The notes beneath the pieces were generated by a model. It did no database searches. It was not told the origin of the DNA and saw only the letters and a program-made list of their open reading frames with translations. Positions 1-6,649 of a stretch of 7,962 bases of DNA are shown here, one piece after another. The translations under genes and the position numbers were made by a program. Position 1 is the stretch's first letter; each line of letters begins with the position of its first letter. Origin of the DNA: an uncultured Flavobacteriaceae bacterium (lineage in GTDB: Bacteria > Bacteroidota > Bacteroidia > Flavobacteriales > Flavobacteriaceae); assembly GCA_938074515.1 (NCBI GenBank), contig CALJFV010000025.1:1-7962 (forward strand), given 5' to 3'.

Positions 1-173
1 AAATTGTTGCCAAAGCTAAGGCGATGACCGGTAGCAGCACGATTGAATTGGTTACCGAAATCGACCCAAGCATCATTGGTGGATTTGTTTTGCGTGTTGG
101 TGACTTACAATACAACGCAAGCATCGCAAATCAGTTCCAAAAAATCAAAAGAGAATTTAGAAAAAGTATATAA
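1..173 (+). CDS. atpH: ATP synthase F1 subunit delta, C-terminal part (5' truncated by window edge)
   Basis: Partial gene that enters from the left edge; the frame is read from base 3 and stops at TAA 171-173, giving 56 residues. The translated tail contains [15 protein letters not shown] followed by a short basic helix ending KREFRKSI, which matches the C-terminal segment of the delta/OSCP family (the conserved 'G-G-x-x-x-x-x-G-D' turn near the end of the protein). Delta sits on top of the F1 head and ties it to the peripheral stalk (subunit b), so that the alpha3-beta3 ring acts as a stator. It lies 32 bases upstream of atpA, the standard delta-alpha order, so they are almost certainly co-transcribed. 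The N-terminal domain, which binds alpha, is outside the window. The identification rests on both the motif and the position. Confidence 0.93.
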   Translation, partial: IVAKAKAMTGSSTIELVTEIDPSIIGGFVLRVGDLQYNASIANQFQKIKREFRKSI

Positions 174-205
174 TTCAAAGGGCCCAGCCCACAATAGCTA
201 AAACA

Positions 206-1780
206 ATGGCAGAAGTAAATCCAGCTGAAGTATCAGCAATATTGAAACAACAACTTAGCGGACTAGAGTCGACTGCTTCACTTGATGAAGTAGGATCAGT
301 ACTTACCGTAGGAGACGGTATCGCGCGCGTTTATGGTTTGTCTAATGCACAATATGGTGAATTGGTTGAGTTCGACAATGGCCTTGAAGGAATTGTACTG
401 AACCTAGAGGAAGACAATGTTGGGGTGGTACTCCTAGGGCCTTCTAAAGAAATCAAAGAAGGGGCTACAGTAAAACGCACCCAACGTATTGCGTCGATCA
501 ATGTTGGTGAAGGTATTGTAGGCCGTGTGGTTAATACCTTAGGCCAGCCAATCGATGGTAAAGGTGCTATAGAAGGAGAAACCTTTGAAATGCCTCTTGA
601 GCGTAAAGCACCAGGAGTAATTTTCCGTCAACCAGTTAACGAACCACTTCAGACTGGAATTAAATCGATTGATGCCATGATTCCTGTGGGTCGTGGCCAG
701 CGTGAACTTGTTATTGGCGACCGTCAAACAGGTAAAACTACCGTGTGTATCGATACAATTCTTAACCAAAAAGAATTTTACGATGCGGGTGAGCCTGTTT
801 ATTGTATTTATGTTGCTGTTGGGCAAAAAGCCTCAACCGTGGCCAACATTGCCAAAGTTCTTGAAGATAAAGGGGCCTTAGCCTATACTACAATTGTTGC
901 GGCTAACGCATCTGATCCTGCACCGATGCAGGTATACGCTCCTTTTGCTGGGGCAGCTATTGGGGAGTATTTCCGTGATACGGGACGCCCTGCACTTATT
1001 ATTTACGATGATTTGTCTAAACAAGCAGTCGCTTATCGTGAGGTATCTCTTTTGCTGCGTCGTCCTCCAGGGCGTGAAGCCTATCCTGGAGACGTATTCT
1101 ATTTGCACTCAAGATTACTCGAGCGTGCCGCGAAAGTTATTGCCGATGACAACATCGCCAAAAACATGAACGATTTGCCTGCCTCTTTGAAAGATAAAGT
1201 AAAAGGTGGGGGCTCGTTAACGGCTTTGCCAATTATCGAAACTCAAGCGGGGGATGTTTCTGCTTATATCCCAACAAACGTAATCTCGATTACAGATGGT
1301 CAGATCTTCTTAGAGAGTGACTTGTTTAACTCAGGGGTTCGTCCAGCGATTAACGTGGGTATTTCTGTATCGCGTGTTGGGGGGTCTGCCCAGATTAAAT
1401 CGATGAAAAAAGTTGCCGGGACCTTAAAGCTTGATCAGGCTCAGTACCGTGAGCTTGAGGCATTCGCTAAGTTTGGTAGTGACTTGGACGCAGCTACCAT
1501 GAATGTAATTGAAAAAGGTAAGCGTAACGTGGAAATCTTGAAACAAGCGCAAAACGACCCTTATGCTGTTGAAGATCAGGTAGCTATAATTTATGCTGGT
1601 TCAAAGAACTTACTGCGTAATGTCCCTGTTGAAAAAGTAAAGGAATTCGAAAGAGATTATATTGAGCTCTTAAACAATAAGCACCGTGATAGTCTAGATG
1701 ACCTTAAGGCCGGTAAACTGACTGATGAAGTAATCGATGTCTTGACTCAGGTTGCAAAAGACTTGTCATCACGTTACTAA
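206..1780 (+). CDS. atpA: ATP synthase F1 subunit alpha
   Basis: Full-length alpha subunit (524 aa) of the F1Fo ATP synthase, the non-catalytic nucleotide-binding subunit that alternates with beta in the membrane-peripheral F1 head. The domains run in order: an N-terminal beta-barrel (about 25-95) with [11 protein letters not shown], the nucleotide-binding domain with Walker A GDRQTGKT at 171-178 and Walker B-like ALIIYDD at 263-269, the alpha/beta family signature [10 protein letters not shown] at 380-389 followed directly by R390 (the position of the arginine finger that reaches into the beta catalytic site), and a helical C-terminal domain. The stretch at about 311-335 seems several residues longer than in E. 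coli alpha (compared from memory), which accounts for some of the extra length over the roughly 513 aa E. coli protein. The start is supported by the typical [11 protein letters not shown]-terminus; the bases before it (taaaaca) are A-rich without a Shine-Dalgarno motif, as is usual in Bacteroidota. It lies between atpH and atpG. Confidence 0.99.
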   Translation: MAEVNPAEVSAILKQQLSGLESTASLDEVGSVLTVGDGIARVYGLSNAQYGELVEFDNGLEGIVLNLEEDNVGVVLLGPSKEIKEGATVKRTQRIASINVGEGIVGRVVNTLGQPIDGKGAIEGETFEMPLERKAPGVIFRQPVNEPLQTGIKSIDAMIPVGRGQRELVIGDRQTGKTTVCIDTILNQKEFYDAGEPVYCIYVAVGQKASTVANIAKVLEDKGALAYTTIVAANASDPAPMQVYAPFAGAAIGEYFRDTGRPALIIYDDLSKQAVAYREVSLLLRRPPGREAYPGDVFYLHSRLLERAAKVIADDNIAKNMNDLPASLKDKVKGGGSLTALPIIETQAGDVSAYIPTNVISITDGQIFLESDLFNSGVRPAINVGISVSRVGGSAQIKSMKKVAGTLKLDQAQYRELEAFAKFGSDLDAATMNVIEKGKRNVEILKQAQNDPYAVEDQVAIIYAGSKNLLRNVPVEKVKEFERDYIELLNNKHRDSLDDLKAGKLTDEVIDVLTQVAKDLSSRY

Positions 1781-1834
1781 ATTTAGAACTAAGATCAATT
1801 AATCGAATATTCATTGTAAGTAAAGCAAGCATAC

Positions 1835-2698
1835 ATGGCTAACTTAAAGGAAATCAGAAATAGAATCTCGTCCGTAGGGTCTACCATGCAAATCACCAGT
1901 GCCATGAAAATGGTTTCTGCAGCCAAGCTAAAAAAGGCTCAGGATGCGATTGTGGCCATGCGTCCTTACGCTGAGACCTTGAGTGCCTTATTGCAAAACC
2001 TGAGCGCGGCTCTGGATGGTGAGGCCAATAGCCCCTTCACAGCACAAAGACCAATTAAAAAAGTATTGGCCGTGGTAATCACGTCGAATCGTGGTTTGGC
2101 TGGAGCCTTTAACAGTAATGTGGTCAAAGAGGCCAAACGTGTTGGAGAACAATTCCCTGAGGCACAGGTAGATTATTTTACTTTGGGTAAGAAAGGAAAT
2201 GACGCCTTTAAAAAATCAGGACGCGTTGTGTTTAATGACAATACGATTTTTGATGATCTAAACTTCGAGGCGAATGAAGCTCTTGCAGAACAACTCATGG
2301 ATAAATTTAAGGCAGGTGAATACGATAAAATCATTTTGATTTATAACAAATTCAAGAATGCTGCTACTCAAATCGTGATGAATGAGGATTTCCTTCCGCT
2401 AGAGCCTCAGGCTCAAGAAGGAACCGCCGCAGGAAACACGGATTTTATCTTTGAACCGTCTCAAGAAGAAATAGTTGCCGAGCTCATACCGAAGAGTTTA
2501 AAAACGCAGTTATTTAAGGCATTGCGCGATAGTTTCGCAAGCGAACATGGTGCGCGGATGACCGCGATGCACAAGGCCACAGATAATGCCATGGAGCTGA
2601 AAAATAATTTGACTCTAGAGTACAACAAAGCGCGACAAGCAGCCATTACCAATGAAATTCTTGAAATTGTTGGTGGCGCCGAGGCCTTAGCTGGATAA
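1835..2698 (+). CDS. atpG: ATP synthase F1 subunit gamma
   Basis: Gamma subunit (287 aa, the normal family length), the central rotor shaft that turns inside the alpha3-beta3 head and couples the Fo c-ring to catalysis. The N-terminal helix MANLKEIRNRISSVGSTMQI...AMKMVSAAKL is characteristic: this helix and the C-terminal one form the coiled-coil axle. A Rossmann-like middle section contains VVITSNRGLAGAFN (about 81-94). The C-terminus carries the gamma signature ITNEILEIVGGAEA (271-284). The gene starts 54 bases after atpA; the gap contains no hairpin that I can see and no Shine-Dalgarno motif. The gene is followed by a palindrome and a strong terminator, not by atpD, so it is the last gene of this atp transcript. 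The beta and epsilon genes must lie elsewhere in the genome. Confidence 0.99.
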   Translation: MANLKEIRNRISSVGSTMQITSAMKMVSAAKLKKAQDAIVAMRPYAETLSALLQNLSAALDGEANSPFTAQRPIKKVLAVVITSNRGLAGAFNSNVVKEAKRVGEQFPEAQVDYFTLGKKGNDAFKKSGRVVFNDNTIFDDLNFEANEALAEQLMDKFKAGEYDKIILIYNKFKNAATQIVMNEDFLPLEPQAQEGTAAGNTDFIFEPSQEEIVAELIPKSLKTQLFKALRDSFASEHGARMTAMHKATDNAMELKNNLTLEYNKARQAAITNEILEIVGGAEALAG

Positions 2699-2708
2699 GT
2701 GATTAAAA

Positions 2709-2743
2709 GCCCATGAGGCAGGTTAACCTGCCTTGAAAATGGG
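2709..2743 (+). repeat. Interrupted inverted repeat with a perfect 18-bp palindrome after atpG
   Basis: AGGCAGGTTAACCTGCCT (2716-2733) is a perfect palindrome that can fold as a 7-bp stem with a TTAA loop. It is enclosed by a second arm pair, CCCAT (2710-2714) and ATGGG (2739-2743), so the transcript could form an extended hairpin with a small internal bulge (G on one side, TGAAA on the other). It begins about 10 bases after the atpG stop and is not followed by a T-run, so it is not itself a canonical terminator. It may stabilise the 3' end of the atp mRNA or assist the terminator just downstream; as DNA, the symmetric site could also bind a dimeric protein. The function is inferred. Confidence 0.6.
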
Positions 2744-2759
2744 TCATTAAAACCATATG

Positions 2760-2786
2760 AACCTCCCCGATTGGGGAGGTTTTTTT
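2760..2786 (+). terminator. Intrinsic (Rho-independent) terminator of the atp operon
   Basis: A perfect 9-bp stem AACCTCCCC (2760-2768) / GGGGAGGTT (2773-2781) with a GATT tetraloop leads straight into a run of seven T (2780-2786). This GC-rich hairpin plus U-tract is a textbook intrinsic terminator. It lies about 60 bases after the atpG stop and separates the ATP synthase genes from the next gene. The opposite strand has only a few A/T bases after the mirror hairpin, so the signal is mainly for + strand transcription. Confidence 0.93.
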
Positions 2787-2806
2787 ATACCTTTATGGAG
2801 ATAAAC

Positions 2807-2815
2807 TAGGTTTTG
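2807..2815 (+). promoter_or_regulatory. Weak candidate Bacteroidota-type -7 element
   Basis: TAGGTTTTG resembles the Bacteroidota -7 consensus TAnnTTTG, with one extra base between TA and the final TTTG. It lies just after the atp terminator, where a new transcript for the following gene would have to start. No clear upstream TTTG (-33) box is visible at the right distance; only a T-run occurs there. If it is real, transcription would begin near 2820, downstream of the first ATG at 2817, and the lipoprotein would then start at 2844. This is speculative. Confidence 0.2.
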
Positions 2816-2816
2816 A

Positions 2817-3320
2817 ATGGGAGGGATGATTTGGAGTAAGCGAATGCCAGGAATAATAAATTCACGCGCTGTTTACAGCACACTGTTGTTCGTGATTTTG
2901 GTTGCTTGTGCTACGGGTAAAGATGCGTCTCAGACCTTAGCAGCACCTTTTGAATTGATCTGGGCCAATGCTGAGCCTTGGGTTTCTGGCACATCAGATG
3001 GCCCAAGCGGCATGCGCCTGCGGTTTGAACTCACCCCGCCGAGCGCGACAGTTCGATTCAAATCACTGTGCTATATGCAACAATCGGCACCTGTGTCGAG
3101 AAGGCCCAACAGACCTGATGAGTTTAGCGTGAATTATGAATACAAGCCCGCGTCCTCTCAGCTCCAGTTTAAGGCCTGTGCGGCACCAGATTTTTGGCAA
3201 AATGAAACCAGCCAGCCTGATCAAGCCGTTTTAATTTATGAGCAGGATGGCGTCGAAAATTATTTCGTTATTAAGGACATTGTGTTAAAACCGGTTTTGG
3301 CTTATCCGGGAAGACAATAG
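2817..3320 (+). CDS. Small lipoprotein of unknown function
   Basis: I do not recognise a family for this 167-residue protein. A hydrophobic segment, STLLFVILVAC (about 21-31), ends in the lipobox LVAC, so it should be cleaved before C31, lipidated, and kept in the envelope. The mature part (about 137 aa) has no further membrane segment, alternates short hydrophobic strands with polar turns (for example MRLRFEL, SVNYEYK, AVLIYEQ, NYFVIKDIVLKPV), and looks like a small beta-rich domain. It holds only two other cysteines, C85 and C121, which could form a disulfide in the periplasm. The residues after the lipidated cysteine (ATGKDAS) are not strongly acidic. Two internal methionines are possible starts: M10 (2844) has GGAG seven bases upstream and gives an ordinary 21-residue signal peptide, so the true start may be 2844. 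The gene follows the atp terminator and lies 43 bases before dut on the same strand. The C-terminus is short with no sorting domain. Confidence 0.72.
   Translation: MGGMIWSKRMPGIINSRAVYSTLLFVILVACATGKDASQTLAAPFELIWANAEPWVSGTSDGPSGMRLRFELTPPSATVRFKSLCYMQQSAPVSRRPNRPDEFSVNYEYKPASSQLQFKACAAPDFWQNETSQPDQAVLIYEQDGVENYFVIKDIVLKPVLAYPGRQ
2833..2836 (+). promoter_or_regulatory. Possible Shine-Dalgarno before the internal start at 2844
   Basis: GGAG lies seven bases before the ATG at 2844 and could favour that start over the ATG at 2817 for the lipoprotein gene. The support is weak, because the other genes in this window start without such a motif, so this genome probably relies little on Shine-Dalgarno pairing. 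Confidence 0.3.
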
Positions 3321-3363
3321 CCCGACATAGAAAATATAAAACAAGGAAACCTTCAACCCAATA

Positions 3364-3798
3364 ATGAAAATAAAGTTAATTAATAAATCTGGTCATCCCG
3401 ACCCTCATTATGAGACAGAGCGCTCTGCAGGTATGGATTTGCGCGCCGTAACCACGGATCCCATTCGCCTTGAACCAATGCAAAGAACAATAGTAAAAAC
3501 AGGATTGTTTATTGAACTTCCTGTTGGCTATGAGGCCCAAGTGCGCCCGCGTAGTGGTCTCGCAGCGAAGAGTGGCATTACTGTGCTTAACGCTCCTGGA
3601 ACGATTGATGCCGATTATCGTGGAGAAATTGGGGTGATTTTAGTGAATTTATCAGACAGTATATTTACCATTCAACACGGGGATCGTATCGCGCAATTGG
3701 TTATTGCAAAGCACGAACGTGCCCATTGGAGTTCAGCAGAATTCTTATCAGAAACAGAACGCGGCAGTGGTGGCTTCGGCAGTACCGGAGTACATTAA
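3364..3798 (+). CDS. dut: dUTP diphosphatase (dUTPase)
   Basis: Trimeric cytosolic dUTPase (144 aa, the usual length), which hydrolyses dUTP to dUMP and pyrophosphate; it keeps uracil out of DNA and supplies dUMP for thymidylate synthesis. All five family motifs are present in order: motif 1 AGMDLRA (22-28), motif 2 [10 protein letters not shown] (62-71), motif 3 [14 protein letters not shown] (76-89) with the expected catalytic aspartate D82 and the base-stacking Y85, motif 4 GDRIAQL (106-112), and the glycine-rich C-terminal motif 5 [10 protein letters not shown] (133-142), whose F138 closes over the active site. Nothing appears to be missing. The 43-base gap to the upstream lipoprotein gene and the 33-base gap to the downstream nucleotidyltransferase lack visible terminators, so dut is probably part of the same + strand transcript as the envelope genes that follow. 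Confidence 0.98.
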   Translation: MKIKLINKSGHPDPHYETERSAGMDLRAVTTDPIRLEPMQRTIVKTGLFIELPVGYEAQVRPRSGLAAKSGITVLNAPGTIDADYRGEIGVILVNLSDSIFTIQHGDRIAQLVIAKHERAHWSSAEFLSETERGSGGFGSTGVH

Positions 3799-3831
3799 CC
3801 CTCAATAATTAGAATACCATAAAATAGCGTT

Positions 3832-4848
3832 ATGAAAATAATTGTTCCAATGGCGGGTCGTGGATCCCGATTACGCCCCCATTCTTTAACCGTCCCTAAA
3901 CCGCTAATTCCTGTAGCCGGAATGCCAATAGTTCATCGACTAGTGCGCGATATAGCAGCCTTACTGGATGAGCCCATTAGTGAAATTGCCTTTGTTTTAG
4001 GAGATCCTGCCTTTTTTGGACCAGAAGTCGTACATGAACTGGAAGCTTTGGCGAATGAATTAGGCGCTCAACCATCAATTTATCGCCAATTAGAGCCCAA
4101 GGGCACTGGTCATGCCATTATGTGTGCAGAACCTTCTCTTGACGGTCCTGCAGTTGTTGCTTACGCAGACACTTTAATCCGGGCCAGTTTTGATATAGAC
4201 AAATCTGTAGATAGTGTAATTTGGACCAAGAAAGTGAAGGATCCTCAAGCCTATGGGGTTGTGGCCTTAAATGATCAAGGCCATATTACGGACCTTGTTG
4301 AAAAACCTCAAGAGTATGTCAGCGACCAGGCGGTAATTGGCATTTACTATTTTAGGGATATCGGGGCGCTGAAAGCAGAATTAAAGCAGGTCATTGAAAA
4401 GGGGCTTACCCATGGCGGAGAATACCAAATCAATGATGGAATCAAGGCGATGATGGCGCAAGGAAAAGTGTTTAAAACCAGTACTGTAGACCACTGGATG
4501 GACTGTGGCAATAAAGACATCACCGTTGAAACCAACACCAAAATGCTCGGATTCATGGCGCAAGATGGGCAGACTATGCGTGGAAAAAGTATAGTCTTAG
4601 AACACACTGAAATTATTGAGCCCTGTTATATTGCCGATGGGGTGATCCTTCGTAATTGTAAAATTGGTCCCTATGTCTCTGTTGGTCCCAATACTAGAGT
4701 GGAGGATTCAAGCATTGAACGGAGCATTATCCAAGGCGACACTAAAATCATTAACGCATCCTTGAAAGAAGCCATGATTGGCAACCATGTGATTTTTGAT
4801 GGAAACTTTACCAAAGTAAGTCTGGGAGATTACACGCAAATGGTATGA
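3832..4848 (+). CDS. Sugar-phosphate nucleotidyltransferase with C-terminal left-handed beta-helix
   Basis: A 338-residue enzyme of the nucleotidyl transferase family (RmlA/GlmU/ManC-like fold), expected to join a nucleoside triphosphate to a sugar-1-phosphate, giving an NDP-sugar and pyrophosphate in the cytosol. The N-terminal signature IVPMAGRGSRLRPHSLTVPK (4-23) binds the nucleotide phosphates; EPKGTGHA (88-95) resembles the base-recognition loop of GlmU-type enzymes; YAD (111-113) supplies the metal-binding D113; VEKP (156-159) contacts the sugar; and HWMDCGN (221-227) supplies the second metal ligand D224. Residues from about 253 to 335 show a hexapeptide-like pattern (IADGVILRNCKIGPYVSVGPNTRVEDSSI) typical of a short left-handed beta-helix, too short for a full GlmU acetyltransferase and without its obvious catalytic region. 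The substrate cannot be told from sequence; glucose-1-P, mannose-1-P and GlcNAc-1-P type reactions are all possible. Its stop codon overlaps the next start (ATGA). Confidence 0.93.
   Translation: MKIIVPMAGRGSRLRPHSLTVPKPLIPVAGMPIVHRLVRDIAALLDEPISEIAFVLGDPAFFGPEVVHELEALANELGAQPSIYRQLEPKGTGHAIMCAEPSLDGPAVVAYADTLIRASFDIDKSVDSVIWTKKVKDPQAYGVVALNDQGHITDLVEKPQEYVSDQAVIGIYYFRDIGALKAELKQVIEKGLTHGGEYQINDGIKAMMAQGKVFKTSTVDHWMDCGNKDITVETNTKMLGFMAQDGQTMRGKSIVLEHTEIIEPCYIADGVILRNCKIGPYVSVGPNTRVEDSSIERSIIQGDTKIINASLKEAMIGNHVIFDGNFTKVSLGDYTQMV
4845..4848 (+). other. ATGA stop/start overlap (nucleotidyltransferase to TPR protein)
   Basis: The TGA of the nucleotidyltransferase and the ATG of the TPR protein share bases in ATGA. 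This is a classic translational-coupling junction, in which a terminating ribosome can re-initiate at once. No Shine-Dalgarno motif lies at the usual distance, so coupling would matter more here. Confidence 0.85.
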
Positions 4849-5870
4849 AGCTAAAGGGCATAATAGCACTTTGTCTAATTTTAATTGGACCGGTACTTCT
4901 AGCGCAAAAAGACAGCACTGCCATTAGTGCTTCTGTGAACTTAAAGCGCTTTATGACTTTTTATTTTGAGTCAATAAAGCACCGGGCTATGGAAAACCCA
5001 GAATTGGCCTTAAAAGCTCTGGAGGCCGCTAATCGGATTGGTGATTTAAACCAAGAACAACTCAGCGCTATAGCCTACGAGCAGGGTAAAAATTATGTTT
5101 TACTCCAGGATTTTGATCGCGCCACTCGCGCCTTTGAATTGGCTCAAAGTCATCCAGATTTTAATGCTGCGGCTCAAACGAGTCTGTATGATATATATCA
5201 CCAACAAGGAGCCGACGAGAATGAGACAATTGTAGTCCAAACCCGTTCAAAAATCGATGAAGATTACCTCCAATATTATGAACTGCTTGAGCAGGGGGTT
5301 ATGGATCAAGCGTTAATGATCTTAAAAAACATAATAAATGCAGAGGATTTAACCCATGAGACTAAGGCCCAAGCGGTCGAGGCTTTTGCGGCCCAATCGC
5401 CCGAAAAGCAATATCAGGAGTATTTTGATCGTTTGGTTCCAAAACTAGAGAGGACTGAAAGCGCACCTGTCGAAGTGGCCTTAGGCCGGTATTTTTTGGA
5501 TCGCTTAGATATCGAAAAGGCTCAAAAACACGGAAAAAAGGCTATGGTCTATGAACCAAACAATAAGGATGCCCTAATGCTTCTAGCCAGTGCGGCGTAT
5601 GCCAGCGGCGACTATCCCTCAGGACTTCAGCATGCAGAGATGGCTTTGGCCCTTTATCCGGCGGACCCTAGGTGTTATCTTATGGCGGCTAAAGGATATC
5701 GTTATACAGGCGTGTTAGATCTTGCAGAGATGCAAATATTGTCTGGATTAGAATTTACCTTAGCAGGATCAAATCATTATCGCCTGCTTTGTTTAGAGGC
5801 TGCCTCGCTCTACAAGGATCTGGGTCGAGAAAAGGAGGCAGAATTATGGTTGGATAAAGCACATCAATGA
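4845..5870 (+). CDS. Secreted tetratricopeptide-repeat protein
   Basis: A 341-residue protein with a clear N-terminal signal peptide, MKLKGIIALCLILIGPVLLA, cleaved most likely between A20 and Q21 (LLA-Q), so it acts in the periplasm or is anchored peripherally; the C10 within the hydrophobic core is not in a lipobox. The mature chain is alpha-helical with TPR-like helix pairs. The clearest are at about 75-105 (AYEQGKNYVLLQDFDRATRA) and 205-340, where the pattern of small residues (G/A) and aromatic positions repeats about every 34 residues: VALGRYFLDRLDIEKAQKHG, ALMLLASAAYASGDYPSG, CYLMAAKGYRYTGVLDLAEM, and a final LCLEAASLYKDLGREKEAEL. The middle part (about 115-200) is more divergent. TPRs usually mediate protein-protein contacts, so this is probably a scaffold or accessory factor for its envelope neighbours; the partner is unknown. 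It overlaps by 4 bases with the genes on both sides. Confidence 0.88.
   Translation: MKLKGIIALCLILIGPVLLAQKDSTAISASVNLKRFMTFYFESIKHRAMENPELALKALEAANRIGDLNQEQLSAIAYEQGKNYVLLQDFDRATRAFELAQSHPDFNAAAQTSLYDIYHQQGADENETIVVQTRSKIDEDYLQYYELLEQGVMDQALMILKNIINAEDLTHETKAQAVEAFAAQSPEKQYQEYFDRLVPKLERTESAPVEVALGRYFLDRLDIEKAQKHGKKAMVYEPNNKDALMLLASAAYASGDYPSGLQHAEMALALYPADPRCYLMAAKGYRYTGVLDLAEMQILSGLEFTLAGSNHYRLLCLEAASLYKDLGREKEAELWLDKAHQ
5867..5870 (+). other. ATGA stop/start overlap (TPR protein to DUF4292 lipoprotein)
   Basis: The stop of the TPR gene and the start of the lipoprotein gene share ATGA, the second of three consecutive junctions of this kind. It supports the chosen start of the lipoprotein, because MNKIKRYTLL begins a proper signal peptide right here. 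Confidence 0.85.
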
Positions 5871-6649
5871 ACAAGATTAAGCGCTATACTCTATTGATCA
5901 TCGGGATTGGACTTTTGCTCCAGGGGTGTCGTTCTGCGGCAGAGCTTAGTAGTTCCGTGCCCAATCCAAAATGGACCGCTGCTCAAGTGGTCAGAGCCCA
6001 CAAACAAACCCAGCCCGAATTTAAATATTTAGCGGCTCGTGTACAGGTTATTTATAAAACAGGGGATCAAGAGCAAAAGATGAATATATCCTTGCGAATG
6101 AAAGGTGGCGATACTATTTGGATGAAGGCGACTGTCCTTGGAATAACCTTAGCTAAGGCCCTAATTACCAAAGACCAAGTCTCCTATTATGAAATGCTGA
6201 ACAGAACCTATTATAAGGGTCCAATAGATGAGATTTCAAGATGGCTCGGCTTTTCTGTGAGTATGGAACAGCTGCAGCATATCCTTCTTGGACAATCAGT
6301 CTTAGACATGGGACGCAGCACCCCACAACATATCCGCGGGGACAGCTATATTTTAGGGCCTGTCGAGACCGGTATAGGTTGGAATTTAACCAATTCAGTG
6401 CGTCCAGATAATTTCAGGCTAAAAAGCGCTGAATTGGCATCGACAGGAGTGGTGCCTACCACGGCCACATTAAATTATGGAGATTATCGCCAAGAGGCAC
6501 AGCAGTTATTCCCGGAGCAACTGAACTTATTGGTGAATGCGCCAAAGTCAAGAACCCAAATTAAGCTAAGCTACAAGCAGCTCGAGTTATTGGACCGAAT
6601 TAATTTTAGTTATGAAATTCCGGGAGGCTTTAAAAAAATCATGCCATGA
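5867..6649 (+). CDS. DUF4292 family outer-membrane lipoprotein (LolB/LolA-like)
   Basis: A 260-residue lipoprotein: a basic n-region (MNKIKRY), a hydrophobic core, and the lipobox LQGC with lipidation at C21. The residues after it (RSAAELSS) are not the acidic stretch associated with surface export in this phylum, so the protein probably faces the periplasm from the outer membrane (inference). The mature part matches my memory of DUF4292 proteins of Flavobacteriia: an opening segment FKYLAARVQVIYKTGDQEQKMNISLRMKGGDTIWMKATVLGI (strands of a curved sheet), YYEMLNRTYYKGP (107-119), IDEISRWLGF (120-129), and the ending INFSYEIPGGFKKI (245-258). The family is reported or modelled as having a LolA/LolB-like half-barrel fold that carries lipids or lipoproteins, which would make it a candidate LolB equivalent; this is not proven by the sequence alone. 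It sits between a secreted TPR protein and an EnvC-like protein, overlapping both by 4 bases. Confidence 0.87.
   Translation: MNKIKRYTLLIIGIGLLLQGCRSAAELSSSVPNPKWTAAQVVRAHKQTQPEFKYLAARVQVIYKTGDQEQKMNISLRMKGGDTIWMKATVLGITLAKALITKDQVSYYEMLNRTYYKGPIDEISRWLGFSVSMEQLQHILLGQSVLDMGRSTPQHIRGDSYILGPVETGIGWNLTNSVRPDNFRLKSAELASTGVVPTTATLNYGDYRQEAQQLFPEQLNLLVNAPKSRTQIKLSYKQLELLDRINFSYEIPGGFKKIMP
6646..6649 (+). other. ATGA stop/start overlap (DUF4292 lipoprotein to EnvC-like protein)
   Basis: Third consecutive ATGA junction. The EnvC-like start here is supported by the signal peptide that follows immediately. GGGAGG lies about 17 bases upstream, too far to be a normal Shine-Dalgarno site. Confidence 0.85.

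Noticed and set aside
539..1169. Several open frames of 60-95 codons inside atpA, on both strands
   Set aside because: They lie fully within the conserved atpA coding sequence, their translations look like shadow frames (rich in C, S, R or repeated L), and none has a recognisable domain.
2788..2795. TACCTTTA as a Bacteroidota -7 promoter element
   Set aside because: It misses the last G of TAnnTTTG and has no TTTG-like -33 box at 17-23 bases upstream, where the GC-rich terminator stem lies instead.
3287..3298. 12-bp palindrome AAAACCGGTTTT near the end of the lipoprotein gene
   Set aside because: It lies inside coding sequence, has no T-run after it and no second copy that I noticed; a 12-bp palindrome can arise by chance at this scale.
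4347..4607. Antisense frames within the nucleotidyltransferase gene
   Set aside because: They overlap residues under clear functional constraint in the sense frame and have no independent protein features.
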